A stretch of 64,000 bases of DNA from Acrocarpospora macrocephala (lineage in GTDB: Bacteria > Actinomycetota > Actinomycetes > Streptosporangiales > Streptosporangiaceae): contig NZ_BLAE01000013.1 in NCBI RefSeq assembly GCF_009687865.1, positions 151,357-215,356 of the forward strand. The letters are read 5' to 3'. Positions 19,360-28,559 of the stretch are shown one piece after another. The notes under the pieces are model-generated. The model was not told where the DNA came from and did not search any database. It saw only the letters and a program-made list of their open reading frames with translations. Positions within the stretch are counted from its first letter, which is position 1, and every line of letters starts with the position of its first letter. The position numbers and the translations under genes were made by a program.

Positions 19360-20899
19360 CGGATGCCTCCTTCAGGGACGCGGCCACGATCTGGTCCGCG
19401 TCACCTACCGGGCCGGGAAGTTCAGCCGAGATCCGGCCCTCGCGCAGCACGAGGACCCGGTGACAGAGGTTGGCGATCTCCTCGGTCTCGCTGGAATGGA
19501 ACAGGATCGCCTTTCCTTGCGCGGCGAGGTCGGCGACCAGTTGGTAGATGTCGTGTTTCGTCGCCGCGTCTACTCCGCGAGTGACGTCGAACAGCAGCAG
19601 GATGCGGGCGTCGGTGAGCAGCCAGCGGGCCATGACCACTTTCTGCTGGTTGCCGCCGGACAGCGTGCCGACGGCTTGGTTGCTCGCTCGGCCGCCGCCG
19701 ATGCGCAACTGCTCGGAGATCGACGTCACGGCCGACCGTTCCGCTCTCCGCCGGACGAAACCGCCCGCGGAGCGCCGGGAGAGCGTGGCCAGCGCGACGT
19801 TGTCCCGGATCGACAAGGGCAGGAAAAGCCCTTCGGCTTTGCGATCCTCCGGCACGTACGCGATCCCGAGACCAACCCGGATGGCGTCTTTAGGGCGACG
19901 TATCACGACTTGTTCCCCGCCGATGCTGACCGTGCCCGCCGCAGCCCGGCGGGCGCCGAACAAGGTGAGGAACAGGTCGCGTTGCCCCTGCCCGGCGAGC
20001 CCGCCGACCCCGAGAATCTCCCCTCGGCGCAGGTCGAAGGAGACCTTCCGGAGCCGACCGCCCGCGAGCTCGTCCACCCGCAGCACGGTCTCGCCGACCG
20101 GAAGTGCGGAAATATCGGGATATGTTCCGGCCAGCGTGCGGCCGCTCATCAGGGTCACCGCCTCGGCCTCCGAGATACGATCCCGCGTCGCCACCTGCGT
20201 CCCGTTCCGGAAAACCGTGACCCGATCCGCCAGTTGCTCGATCTCGCGCCAGCGATGCGAGGTGAAGATGACGCAACACCCCGCATCCCGCAATCGGCGC
20301 ATATGTCCGGCCAGCCATTCGACCTGCCGGTCCGGCAATGCCGCCGTCGGCTCGTCGAGAATGACCACCCGGGGCTCCTGCGCGAGTACCCGTACCAGCT
20401 CGACGATCTGCCGATGGGCGACCGACAGGTCGGCGGTCGTGGCGCGGCTGTCGATGTAGTCGACGCCGTACTTCCGGAGGATCGTGTCCGCGGTGGGGAC
20501 GAGCCGCCCACGCCGTACCAGACCGAGCCGCCCTCGGGGCGGGTCCTGCAGCAGCAGGTTCTCCGCGACGGTGAGGTCGGGCAGCAGGGACAGCTCCTGG
20601 AACGCGGTGGCCACCCCGAGCCGGCGGCGGGCGGCCGGTTCGACCACCCGCCGTACCTGCTGGCCGAAGATCTCGACCGTGCCCCGGTCGGCGCTGATCA
20701 GCCCGCACAGGACCTTGATCAGGGTGCTCTTGCCCGCGCCATTCTCCCCGGCCAGGGCGTGGATCTCGCCGGGACGCGCCGCGAACGACGCGTCCCGGAG
20801 GGCCTGGACACCGCCGAAGGCGCGGTGCACCCCGGCCGCCCGGACCGCGAGCACCGCCGCCGACGGCGGGATCTCCGACCGCGTCGACATGGGTCTCAT
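19352..20899 (-). CDS. Sugar ABC transporter ATP-binding protein (RbsA/MglA type, two NBDs)
   Basis: 515 residues with two ATPase domains in tandem. Domain 1 has Walker A GENGAGKST and Walker B VVILDEPTAAL. Domain 2 has a modified Walker A (GLAGQGQRD) and the signature LSGGNQQKVVMARWL, with a degenerate Walker B (LLLFDVTRGVD, lacking the catalytic Glu); such asymmetry is common in this family. The ATG at 20899 overlaps the stop of the binding-protein gene (ATGA). It powers the CUT2 importer at the inner membrane face. Confidence 0.93.
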   Translation of the reverse strand: MRPMSTRSEIPPSAAVLAVRAAGVHRAFGGVQALRDASFAARPGEIHALAGENGAGKSTLIKVLCGLISADRGTVEIFGQQVRRVVEPAARRRLGVATAFQELSLLPDLTVAENLLLQDPPRGRLGLVRRGRLVPTADTILRKYGVDYIDSRATTADLSVAHRQIVELVRVLAQEPRVVILDEPTAALPDRQVEWLAGHMRRLRDAGCCVIFTSHRWREIEQLADRVTVFRNGTQVATRDRISEAEAVTLMSGRTLAGTYPDISALPVGETVLRVDELAGGRLRKVSFDLRRGEILGVGGLAGQGQRDLFLTLFGARRAAAGTVSIGGEQVVIRRPKDAIRVGLGIAYVPEDRKAEGLFLPLSIRDNVALATLSRRSAGGFVRRRAERSAVTSISEQLRIGGGRASNQAVGTLSGGNQQKVVMARWLLTDARILLLFDVTRGVDAATKHDIYQLVADLAAQGKAILFHSSETEEIANLCHRVLVLREGRISAELPGPVGDADQIVAASLKEASDA

Positions 20900-21999
20900 C
20901 GTTTGCCGAAGTTGACGTCGAGGGTCTTCCCAGGACACGGCGTGCCGTCCGTCGCCGCCTGCTGGCACAGGATGACCGTGGCGTTCGGCCCGGAATCGGT
21001 GAAGTCCGCGAAGAAACTGTCCGGCAGATCGGGGAAGACCGTCTCACCGGGCACCAGCGTGTCGGAGGTCACGACCGGGAACGGGATCGTGATGCTCTCC
21101 TTCGGATGCTCTTTCTTGATCACCCCACGGGCGAGTTCGAGCGAGATCACCGACAGGAACGGCGGCTGCCCGATCGACATGCCGTTCACCTTCGGCGTGA
21201 GAATGCCCGCCATGTACTTGCGGAACCCGTTCTCGGCCTCGCCGCCGACCACCGGCATCGGCCGCTTGGCCGCGCTGAACGCCTTGATCACGCCATCGGT
21301 CCCGCCGGACACCCACACCCCGTCGATCTTCGGCAGGCTCGGCAGTTGCCCGGACGTCGCCCGCTGCGCGGTCGCCGAATCCCACATCCCGCTGTACGTG
21401 GCGACGATCTCGATCCCCGGATTGGCCGCGAACACCTCCATGGCGCCCTTGTTCCGGTCGTTGTCGGCCCCGGTCCCCGCGACCCCGGTCACCATGATTA
21501 CCTTGCCCTGGCCGTTCAGCTCGTCGACGATGAACTGCGCCAGCTGCTGGCCGAACTTGACCTGGTCGGTGTTGACGGTCAGCCCGCAGGCCGCGTCCAC
21601 CGTGTTGTCGAACGACACGACCACGATGCCCCGGTCGCACGCCTGCTGGACCACGCCGTTGAGGCCGCTGGTCGAGGCCGCGTTGATGACGATGCCGTCG
21701 ACGCCCTGCGAGATCAGGTTCGAGATCTGCCGCGACTGCGTCGACACGTCGTTGCCCGCGTTGAAGACGCTGCACTCCACCTGATCGACGTACGGCGGCA
21801 TCGCGCAGGCGGCCTTGAAGACGTTCTCCATCTCCACCCGCCACTGGTTGCCGATGAAGGAGTTGGAGAGGGCGATCTTCAGCTTCCCGGTGCCGGCGGC
21901 CTGGGTGGCCGGGGTCTCGGACGCGGGGGACCCGCACGCCGCCACGACTGCCAGGGCGACCGCGGCGACGAGTAGCCGCCCATACCGATGTAGATTCAT
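20896..21999 (-). CDS. Sugar ABC transporter substrate-binding lipoprotein (periplasmic-binding type 4)
   Basis: 367 residues. The ATG at 21999 has GGTGGAG 5 nt upstream and opens a lipoprotein signal peptide (LLVAAVALAVVAACGSP). The mature part has RbsB/xylose-binding-like features: LSNSFIGNQWR, GVDGIVINAAS and VVSFDNTVDAACG. It is anchored outside the membrane and delivers a monosaccharide to the downstream permeases. First gene of the ATPase-permease-permease-lactonase operon. Confidence 0.92.
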   Translation of the reverse strand: MNLHRYGRLLVAAVALAVVAACGSPASETPATQAAGTGKLKIALSNSFIGNQWRVEMENVFKAACAMPPYVDQVECSVFNAGNDVSTQSRQISNLISQGVDGIVINAASTSGLNGVVQQACDRGIVVVSFDNTVDAACGLTVNTDQVKFGQQLAQFIVDELNGQGKVIMVTGVAGTGADNDRNKGAMEVFAANPGIEIVATYSGMWDSATAQRATSGQLPSLPKIDGVWVSGGTDGVIKAFSAAKRPMPVVGGEAENGFRKYMAGILTPKVNGMSIGQPPFLSVISLELARGVIKKEHPKESITIPFPVVTSDTLVPGETVFPDLPDSFFADFTDSGPNATVILCQQAATDGTPCPGKTLDVNFGKR

Positions 22000-22021
22000 G
22001 GTTGCTCCACCTTGTATCGCC

Positions 22022-22042
22022 GCCACGGGCCCACCCCGTGGC
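22022..22042. terminator. Hairpin between ROK regulator and sugar ABC operon
   Basis: GCCACGG-(7 nt)-CCGTGGC forms a perfect 7-bp stem just upstream of the binding-protein gene. The ROK gene lies further along the minus strand, so this could be an operator or leader structure of the ABC operon instead; no T-run follows. Low certainty. Confidence 0.35.
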
Positions 22043-22110
22043 GTAACTGGTCCGGCCGCGGCGGCAACCGCGATCGAACCGTGCGACCCGCACTGACGTG
22101 CGGCGGACGG

Positions 22111-23331
22111 TCAGGGCCTTCGGGCTCTGACCGTTGTGCTTTCCGTGTTCCTCTGGTTGGGGAGAGGGAACGCGCCGGCGTCCCTCAGGACCGCGGCGGC
22201 CGCGCCGAGCACGACGACCACATGCTCGTTGAGCTCGCCGACGACGAAGGGCGGGAGCACCTCCCCGGCGTGGATCGCACGCCGGGCCATCGACTCCCGG
22301 AGCGGCCCGAGCAGGAGGTCACCCGCGGGGGCGAGGTTGCCGCCGAGGATGATCAGCTCGGGGTCGAGCAGGTTGTACATGTTGGCGGCGGCCAGCCCGA
22401 TATGCCGTCCCGCGTCCGCGATCACGCGACGGCAGCCGACGTCGCCCAGCTGGGCCATCTTGATCACGTCCGCGATGGACAGGCGATCGCCGTAGCTGCG
22501 CCACAGTTTCTGGGAGATGGAGTCGGCGTTGGCGAGCGTGTTGAGGCAGCCCCGGCCGCCGCATTCGCAGACTTCTCCGTTCTCGTCGATGGTGGTGTGG
22601 CCGAGTTCTCCCGCGGTGCCGTTGGCGCCGGCGTACAACGCGCCGTTGAGGATGAAGCCGACACCGATGCCGGCGGCGGTGTAAACGTAGGCCACGTCCC
22701 GCAGCCCTCTGGCCGCACCCCAGGTGAGCTCGGCCAACGCCCCGAAATTGGCGTCGTTGTCGACCAGCAATGGCATGCGCAGCACTTCCGCCGCCGCTAC
22801 GTGCGCGTTGACGTTCACCCACGGTTTGAGGGTGGTGGCCCGCCCGTTGAGTCCGGTACGCCGCTGGATCGGCCCCGGCACCGAGATCCCGACACCGATC
22901 ACCTCCCGCCGCGAGAGACCGGCCCGGTCCAGCAGCTGGTCGATCAGCGTGCCCACCGTCTTGAGCGTCGCCTGCGGCGGGGTGTGATCATCCGTGGGTA
23001 CGGAGTCGTGCGCGAGCAACTCCTGCGCGGTGTCGCAGACGGCCGCCCGTACGACACCGTTGGCGATCTCGACGCCCACCGCCACCCCGAGATCGCCCTT
23101 GAGCCCGACCAGCGTGGGCGGGCGCCCGGTGCCGCGAGCGGCTCTGGAATCGGCGAACTCGGTAATGATCCCCGCGTCGATCAGTTCCTCGACAACGCTC
23201 TTCACCGTCGAGCGGGACAGCCCGATCTCCGTCAGCTCGCGGCGGCTCTGCGCCCCTCGCTCCCGCAACGCGCGCACCACGCGGGCCCGATTGGCCGCGC
23301 GCTGGGACGACGAAGAATCCGGGGGCGACAT
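22111..23331 (-). CDS. ROK family transcriptional regulator
   Basis: 406 residues. The N-terminal winged HTH (RVVRALRERGAQSRRELTEI, SRSTVKSVVEELIDAG) precedes a ROK sugar-kinase-like domain with the zinc-binding ECGGRGCLNTLAN (CxCGxxGCxE-like) and GTAGELGHTTI. It lacks an obvious kinase role and probably senses a sugar or sugar phosphate. It is adjacent to and on the same strand as the CUT2 importer operon, so it probably regulates uptake of that sugar. The internal ATG at 23331 is chosen because the HTH begins just after it. Confidence 0.9.
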   Translation of the reverse strand: MSPPDSSSSQRAANRARVVRALRERGAQSRRELTEIGLSRSTVKSVVEELIDAGIITEFADSRAARGTGRPPTLVGLKGDLGVAVGVEIANGVVRAAVCDTAQELLAHDSVPTDDHTPPQATLKTVGTLIDQLLDRAGLSRREVIGVGISVPGPIQRRTGLNGRATTLKPWVNVNAHVAAAEVLRMPLLVDNDANFGALAELTWGAARGLRDVAYVYTAAGIGVGFILNGALYAGANGTAGELGHTTIDENGEVCECGGRGCLNTLANADSISQKLWRSYGDRLSIADVIKMAQLGDVGCRRVIADAGRHIGLAAANMYNLLDPELIILGGNLAPAGDLLLGPLRESMARRAIHAGEVLPPFVVGELNEHVVVVLGAAAAVLRDAGAFPLPNQRNTESTTVRARRP

Positions 23332-23489
23332 AGCACTCGTCCACTCGTGAGAACGCTCTCTTACGGTGAACCGAGTATCAGTGTCGCTGCAATACCAGTC
23401 AATACTCAGGCCGGAACAGCCCATATCACGACTCAATTAAGACTAGTTCATTCAAAACGCGGGAAATCTGGGTAGGTCCCAGAAGGAAC

Positions 23490-23576
23490 GTCGTCGGGGC
23501 GATCTGCCATCTGTTCGGACCGAGCCGTCGGGGAAATCGCGATCTGCCATCTGTTGAGTCGTCGAGGGGAATCAGG
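23490..23576 (+). repeat. Two degenerate copies of the amidotransferase gene's 5' end, just upstream of it
   Basis: GATCTGCCATCTGTT occurs at 23501 and 23541, each preceded by a G-rich GTCGTCGGGG-like segment. The same pattern recurs at the true start (GATGTGCCGTCTGTT from 23575). Translated, the upstream copies read ICHLFG against the real MCRLFG. This looks like a tandem duplication of ribosome site plus start region in which the start codons became ATC. Confidence 0.7.
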
Positions 23577-24440
23577 ATGTGCCGTCTGTTCGGGCTGAGT
23601 GGGGCGCCGCGGCGAACCAGCGCCACTTTCTGGCTGCTGTGCGCGCCGGACAGCCTGTCGGCACAGAGCCATCGTGATCCCGACGGGGCGGGTCTCGGGT
23701 ATTTCGCCGCGGACGGCACTCCGCGCGTTTACAAGGCGCCCATCGCCGCATACGAGGATCGGTGTTTCGCCGAGGAGGCGATGGACGCGGAATCGACCAC
23801 GTTCATCGCGCACGTGCGTTTCGCCTCCGTCGGCGGCCTGGAGGACCGCAACACTCACCCGTTCGAACAGGACGGCCGACTGTTCGCGCACAACGGCGTG
23901 GTCGAGGGAATGGACTTGCTCGACGATCACCTGGGCCCGGATCTCGACCTGGTGAAAGGCGACACCGACTCCGAACGCGTCTTCGCCCTGATCACCCGGG
24001 AGACCCGCGCCCACGGCGGCGACGTCGGAGCGGGCATCACCAGCGCGGTCCGCTGGATCGCCGCCAATCTCCCCCTCTACGCCCTCAACCTCATCCTGGT
24101 CACCCCCGACGACCTGTGGGCCCTCCGCTACCCCGACACCCACGAGCTCTACTTCCTCAAACGCCACCCCACCAGCCACGACCTCCAACACTGCGGCACC
24201 CACGGCCGAATCCGCGTCCACTCCACCGACCTCGCCATGGCCCCCGCCCTCGTCATAGCCAGCGAACCCATGGACGAGGACCCAAACTGGCGCCTGCTGA
24301 AGCCCGGCGATCTAATCCACGCCGCCCCCGACCTCACCATCACCCACCACCTAATCCTCCCCGACCCCCCAACCCACATGCTCACCCTCACCGACCTCCG
24401 CCCCGAAGCCGCAGCCTCCCAAAAAGCAGGAGTCCGCTGA
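23577..24440 (+). CDS. Class II glutamine amidotransferase
   Basis: 287 residues with an N-terminal Cys nucleophile (MCRLFGLSG) and the class II amidotransferase motifs FIAHVRFAS, NTHPF and LFAHNGVVEG. It resembles the stand-alone YafJ/EgtC-like group that hydrolyses a gamma-glutamyl amide, but no synthetase partner is beside it. Start supported by GAGGGG about 9 nt upstream. It ends convergently 8 bp from the fusion enzyme gene. Confidence 0.88.
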   Translation: MCRLFGLSGAPRRTSATFWLLCAPDSLSAQSHRDPDGAGLGYFAADGTPRVYKAPIAAYEDRCFAEEAMDAESTTFIAHVRFASVGGLEDRNTHPFEQDGRLFAHNGVVEGMDLLDDHLGPDLDLVKGDTDSERVFALITRETRAHGGDVGAGITSAVRWIAANLPLYALNLILVTPDDLWALRYPDTHELYFLKRHPTSHDLQHCGTHGRIRVHSTDLAMAPALVIASEPMDEDPNWRLLKPGDLIHAAPDLTITHHLILPDPPTHMLTLTDLRPEAAASQKAGVR

Positions 24441-24448
24441 GTTCGGCG

Positions 24449-27400
24449 TCACCAGCCGTCGTGGAGGGTGCGGGTCAGGGTGTCGATGAAGAAGTTGGCG
24501 CTTTCTGGGGTGAGGCACATGGGGGGTTTGATTTTTAGGACGTTGAGGTGGTCGCCGGTGGGTTGGACTATTACGCCGAGGTCGAGGAGGCGTTCGCAGA
24601 TGGCGGCGGTTTCATCGGGGGCCGGTTCTAGGGTGGATTGGTTTCGGACTAGTTCTACGCCCATGTAGAGGCCCATTCCGTGGACTGCGCCGATGATGGG
24701 GTGGTCGTGGGCGAGGGCTTCTAGGCGGGTGCGGAGGTGAGTGCCGATTGTGGCGGCGTTCTGTTGGAGGGCTTCGTCGGCGATGATGTCGAGGACGGTC
24801 ATTCCGACGGCGCAGCTGACTGGGCTTCCGCCGGCGGAGGAGAAGAAATAGCCGTTTCGGGAGAACGCTTCCGCGATATCTCGGCGGGTGATTACCGCGC
24901 CCAGGGGGTGGCCGTTGCCCATGGCTTTGGCGACGGTGACGATGTCGGGGGTTACGCGCTGCTGTTCGAAGCCCCAGAAGTGATGGCCGAGCCGGCCGTA
25001 TCCGACTTGGACCTCGTCGGCGATGCACAGGCCACCTGCCGCACGGACGGCCGTGTAGACGTCCTGCAGGTATCCGTCGGGGAGGGGCACTCCACCGGCG
25101 TTTCCGTAGAAGGCTTCGCAGATGAACGCGGCGGGAGGCTGCCCGGAGGCTACGGCTGTCTCGATGACCTGGACGGCGTTCTCGACGTATCGGGCACCGG
25201 CGTCCGGACCGCGGAATTGTCCCCGGAACATGTTCGGTGCGAATACCGGATGCACCCATGAGGGCCGCGTGGTGAGCGCGTTGGGATTGTCGGCCATCGA
25301 GGTGGAGACCGCGTCTGAGCCTATCGTCCACCCGTGATACGCCTCCGCGACAGAGACGATGTCCTGCCGCTGGGTGAACGTCTGAGCCAGCCGAAGCGCC
25401 AGGTCCACCGCTTCGGAGCCGCTGTTCACCAAAAAGACGGTGTCGAGCGGGTCGGGCAGCAGATCCGCCAAGCGCTTCGAAAAGTCGGCGACGGCCCGGT
25501 AATTGAAGCGGGAGTTCGTGTTGAGCAGGTTCCATTGACGGCTGACCGCCGCGTTCAACCGCGGATGCGCGTGACCCACGGCGGCGACATTGTTCACCAT
25601 GTCGAGATAAGTCCGGCCATCAAGGTCGCTCAAGTGCTGCCGCCAACCACGCTCGATCCTCGGCGGATCCTCGTAGTAGTTCTCCTGTACCTCGGCGAAA
25701 GCCTTCCGCCGCAGCTCAAGCACATCCCCACTGGTCGGCTCAGCGGGCACCGCACAGTCCAGCCCGATCAGCGGCGAAGGATCGGGACAGACGCTCCCCC
25801 ACGCAACTGCCATCTCAGCCGCGACAAACGCGGGAGGCGTTGAATCACGAAGCGTGCACAGCTGAACGAAAAGCCTCCCCATGCTGTCACCGGCCGATAG
25901 CCCCAGCAGGTCGTCACGCCCTCGTAGCTCTCGCGTCTGAGCTTCCCGGTGAGGGGCGAACTCCCCGAGTAGGTCACCAGGCCTTTGTGGCCCTTGAGCC
26001 TGAGCTTCTGAGTGCGAGGCCACCTCCCCCAGCAGGTCATCAGGCCTTTGTGGCCCTTGAGCCTGAGCTTCCGAGTGCGAGGCCACCTCCCCCAGCAGGT
26101 CACCTGCCTTTACGCGTTCACCGGGATCTCTGGACGACGAGATTCCCTGTAGATGCAGGTCGGCGTCGTCGCCTGCGAGAACTACGGAACCGGTTACCGA
26201 GCACAGAACCCCGTCGAAGGGAGCGGCCACTGGAGTTCCGGGAGGGCAGAAGATTTCCACGCCCAGGGAGACGCTTTCGGGGGCGTGGTCGCTGTGTATT
26301 GATGTGCGGGTCAGGCGTGCCTCGCCGTACCGGAAAATGGTGGTGGTCGATCGGCGCGCGATCTGAATTTCGGCGTCGGGGTTCAGCCAGGTTCCGTCCC
26401 GGAGTGTCTCGCTCTGTGCTGTCAGGTCAACGATGGCCGCATCGGATTCGGGGATTCCGGGGAGGAGGAGCGAGCCGCGTGGTGCCGTTCGTTTGGGGGA
26501 TTTCTTGGTCAATGCGGCGCGGAATGCGCTGTGTGCGACCTCGGCCGGGAGGCTCATCGCGGCCTCGAAGGACTGCCATTCGTTGTCCATGCGTTGGATG
26601 GCGTACTCATTGTCCGGGTCGATGAGCTCCTGGTGTTCGCCGCTGACCACCAGGACGCCGGTGCGGGCGACGATCGCGGGCCAGAGCGCCGCGATTTCGG
26701 CGTCGGTGAGTGGCACGATCTGGTGAAACGCCCTGACGGCGGGCAGCAGCGCGAGGGGACGCTCGGGTGAGTGAAGCAGAATGGCGGCGCAGGTCGTCGC
26801 CAGTTCGCCCACGATCCAGCCGCTGCCCAGATCACCGAAATCGATGAGTCCCGTCGGGACGGGACGCCCATTTCGTTCCCGCTCGCAGACGACGTTGTCA
26901 TCCGTGACGTCCCCGTGAATGGCCTGCACCCGCAACTCAGGCGAGAGCGCGTCAAGCCGATCACACGCCGCCTCGACCGCACCGCGCACGACCTCGGCCC
27001 GCCCCGCATCGGCCATGAACCCGCCCAGCGCCTCGCAAACCCTCCGCGCGTTCCGCAGATCCCACTGACTGACCCGCTCAAGCCCCGGATGCTGGAAATC
27101 CGCTAGCCCCGCCACCACCTGACCCGCCATCGCCCCCAACCGCCCGACGACCACCGGAGCCAGATACCGCGAATCGAACAACGAAAACCCCGGCACAAAA
27201 CTCAGCAACCGAGCCCGCAGCACGGCTCCATCTGCACCGAACCGCGCGATGTACTCCCCATCCCGGCTCAACTTCGGCCGCGGCACCCGCATATCCGGTA
27301 CGGCTTCCGCCAACCGCACCAACGCCTGATCCTGAGCATCCAGCTCCAGATCAGAGAACGCCGGATTCGCAATCTTCAACAAGAACCGCCCCCGAGGCGA

Positions 27401-27550
27401 GTCGATGCGGAAGTTACGATCCTGATTGCTCCCCAGCTCCTCAACCACCCCCTCCACCCCGAAATACTGCGCGGCCACAGCCCTGGCCTGATCGACATCC
27501 ACCTCAGGCCGCACCAAATTCGGCTGCGCAAAGAAATCATGTCCAGTCAT
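24449..27550 (-). CDS. Trifunctional-looking APH kinase - M23-like - class III aminotransferase/phospholyase fusion
   Basis: 1033 residues. Residues about 25-330 are an aminoglycoside-phosphotransferase-like kinase (HGDVTDDNVV catalytic loop, IDFGDLGSGW). Residues about 400-590 resemble a peptidase M23 fold (PPGTPVAAPFDGVL), but the zinc HxxxD is missing (SLGVEIF), so it is probably structural. Residues about 610-1033 are a class III PLP enzyme (PLP Lys in VAKAMGNGHPLG). Human hydroxylysine kinase and the AGXT2L phospholyases are homologous to the two end domains, so the enzyme may phosphorylate an amino alcohol or hydroxy-amino acid and then eliminate phosphate. That substrate class is inferred. 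GGAGG lies 8 nt before the ATG. A 21-residue repeat interrupts the middle domain. Confidence 0.88.
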   Translation of the reverse strand: MTGHDFFAQPNLVRPEVDVDQARAVAAQYFGVEGVVEELGSNQDRNFRIDSPRGRFLLKIANPAFSDLELDAQDQALVRLAEAVPDMRVPRPKLSRDGEYIARFGADGAVLRARLLSFVPGFSLFDSRYLAPVVVGRLGAMAGQVVAGLADFQHPGLERVSQWDLRNARRVCEALGGFMADAGRAEVVRGAVEAACDRLDALSPELRVQAIHGDVTDDNVVCERERNGRPVPTGLIDFGDLGSGWIVGELATTCAAILLHSPERPLALLPAVRAFHQIVPLTDAEIAALWPAIVARTGVLVVSGEHQELIDPDNEYAIQRMDNEWQSFEAAMSLPAEVAHSAFRAALTKKSPKRTAPRGSLLLPGIPESDAAIVDLTAQSETLRDGTWLNPDAEIQIARRSTTTIFRYGEARLTRTSIHSDHAPESVSLGVEIFCPPGTPVAAPFDGVLCSVTGSVVLAGDDADLHLQGISSSRDPGERVKAGDLLGEVASHSEAQAQGPQRPDDLLGEVASHSEAQAQGPQRPGDLLGEFAPHREAQTRELRGRDDLLGLSAGDSMGRLFVQLCTLRDSTPPAFVAAEMAVAWGSVCPDPSPLIGLDCAVPAEPTSGDVLELRRKAFAEVQENYYEDPPRIERGWRQHLSDLDGRTYLDMVNNVAAVGHAHPRLNAAVSRQWNLLNTNSRFNYRAVADFSKRLADLLPDPLDTVFLVNSGSEAVDLALRLAQTFTQRQDIVSVAEAYHGWTIGSDAVSTSMADNPNALTTRPSWVHPVFAPNMFRGQFRGPDAGARYVENAVQVIETAVASGQPPAAFICEAFYGNAGGVPLPDGYLQDVYTAVRAAGGLCIADEVQVGYGRLGHHFWGFEQQRVTPDIVTVAKAMGNGHPLGAVITRRDIAEAFSRNGYFFSSAGGSPVSCAVGMTVLDIIADEALQQNAATIGTHLRTRLEALAHDHPIIGAVHGMGLYMGVELVRNQSTLEPAPDETAAICERLLDLGVIVQPTGDHLNVLKIKPPMCLTPESANFFIDTLTRTLHDGW
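25913..26101 (-). repeat. 63-bp in-frame tandem repeat x3 inside the fusion enzyme
   Basis: Three units of 63 bp encode variants of DLLGEVASHSEAQAQGPQRP plus one residue (protein residues 484-546). CAGGCCTTTG recurs at 25978 and 26041. Two units are almost identical; the third (LLGEFAPHREAQTRELRGRD) is older. A single DLLG segment is expected in the M23-like fold at this spot. Confidence 0.95.
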
Positions 27551-27569
27551 AGCGGGCGCCTCCTGTTGT

Positions 27570-28559
27570 TTAGTCGAGGGCGGCCAGGATGGCGTCCCAC
27601 GCGGTGTCGGATGCCAGTGTGCCGAAGCCGGCCGTGCTGATCCCGGTCAGGTCCACCTCGTCGGTGGTAAGGGTGAACAGGGTGTCGCCGTCGCTTTCGG
27701 TGTGGAACGGCTGGATGCCCCGGTGCATGGAACTGTGCACCTGAAGCCCGAGTTGGCGGAGCGAGTAGTCCGACAGTTTGACGTTGGTGACCAGCACGCT
27801 GATCGTGGTGTTGCCGTGCACGGGGGCGAGATTAGCGCCGTTGATGCCGTTCTCGTAGTCGGTGAGGGGATGACGCCGTTCGAGGGACTCGCCCCAGAGG
27901 TTGCCCCGCACAACCCTTCCCTCACGGTCAACGATGACACCGACGGCGTTGAGCACGGTCACGAAGAGCATCCTGATCTGGCCGTATTGCCGGAAGGCGG
28001 CACCCTGACCGGCAAATTCGGCGCGGACATAGTCGACCTTTCCGACGGTCGCGCTGGCTCCGGCCCCGGCCCGGCCGACGGCGATCCGGTCGGTGCGGGC
28101 ATGGCGCAACGCGGCGCGACCGAGTTCCTCGTCGGGGGTGATGGCGTTGTCCCGGGCGGAGTAGTCGTAGATGACCGCGCCCGACACACACTGCAGCACG
28201 TCCCAGCGCGTGCAGTTCTGCTGCCGTTCCAGCAACTCCGCGCCAACCCCGGCCACAGCCGACAACCCATAAACCGACCCGCCGGTCAGGCAGATCGCAT
28301 GGTTCCGGTCATACCCGCCGCTCATCCCGACCGCACCGCCCCGCGCGTCCGTGAACGTACGAGCCCCGGCCGGAACATGCACCACCGTGCACCCGGTCGG
28401 CCCTTCCGCGTATTCGGCCGTCCCCACCTCCACGCCTGGAAAGTCGAACGCGACCGTACGCGCACCGGGACTCGCCTGCGGCACCAGACGCAGGTCCCGG
28501 TTGCCGATGACGCCCGGTGCGAACCGGGAGAAGGGCGCGAGGTGGGAGCGGGTGGTCAC
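27570..28559 (-). CDS. P1 family peptidase (DmpA/BapA-like aminopeptidase)
   Basis: 329 residues of the self-processing S58/P1 family. Typical elements are FAPGVIGN near the start, HAICLTGGSVYGLSA and the probable autocleavage/nucleophile region GNTTISVLVTN, where a Thr would become the N-terminal nucleophile of the small subunit. Members release N-terminal D-, L- or beta-amino acids from peptides. The GTG at 28559 has GGAGG 4 nt upstream and overlaps the ATPase stop. Located between a peptide ABC importer and the kinase/phospholyase fusion (20 bp apart), it probably hydrolyses the imported peptide. Confidence 0.88.
   Translation of the reverse strand: MTTRSHLAPFSRFAPGVIGNRDLRLVPQASPGARTVAFDFPGVEVGTAEYAEGPTGCTVVHVPAGARTFTDARGGAVGMSGGYDRNHAICLTGGSVYGLSAVAGVGAELLERQQNCTRWDVLQCVSGAVIYDYSARDNAITPDEELGRAALRHARTDRIAVGRAGAGASATVGKVDYVRAEFAGQGAAFRQYGQIRMLFVTVLNAVGVIVDREGRVVRGNLWGESLERRHPLTDYENGINGANLAPVHGNTTISVLVTNVKLSDYSLRQLGLQVHSSMHRGIQPFHTESDGDTLFTLTTDEVDLTGISTAGFGTLASDTAWDAILAALD

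Noticed and set aside
19352..20899. Degenerate second Walker B (FDVT) in the sugar ATPase as an anomaly
   Set aside because: Loss of the catalytic Glu in the second domain is common in this transporter family.
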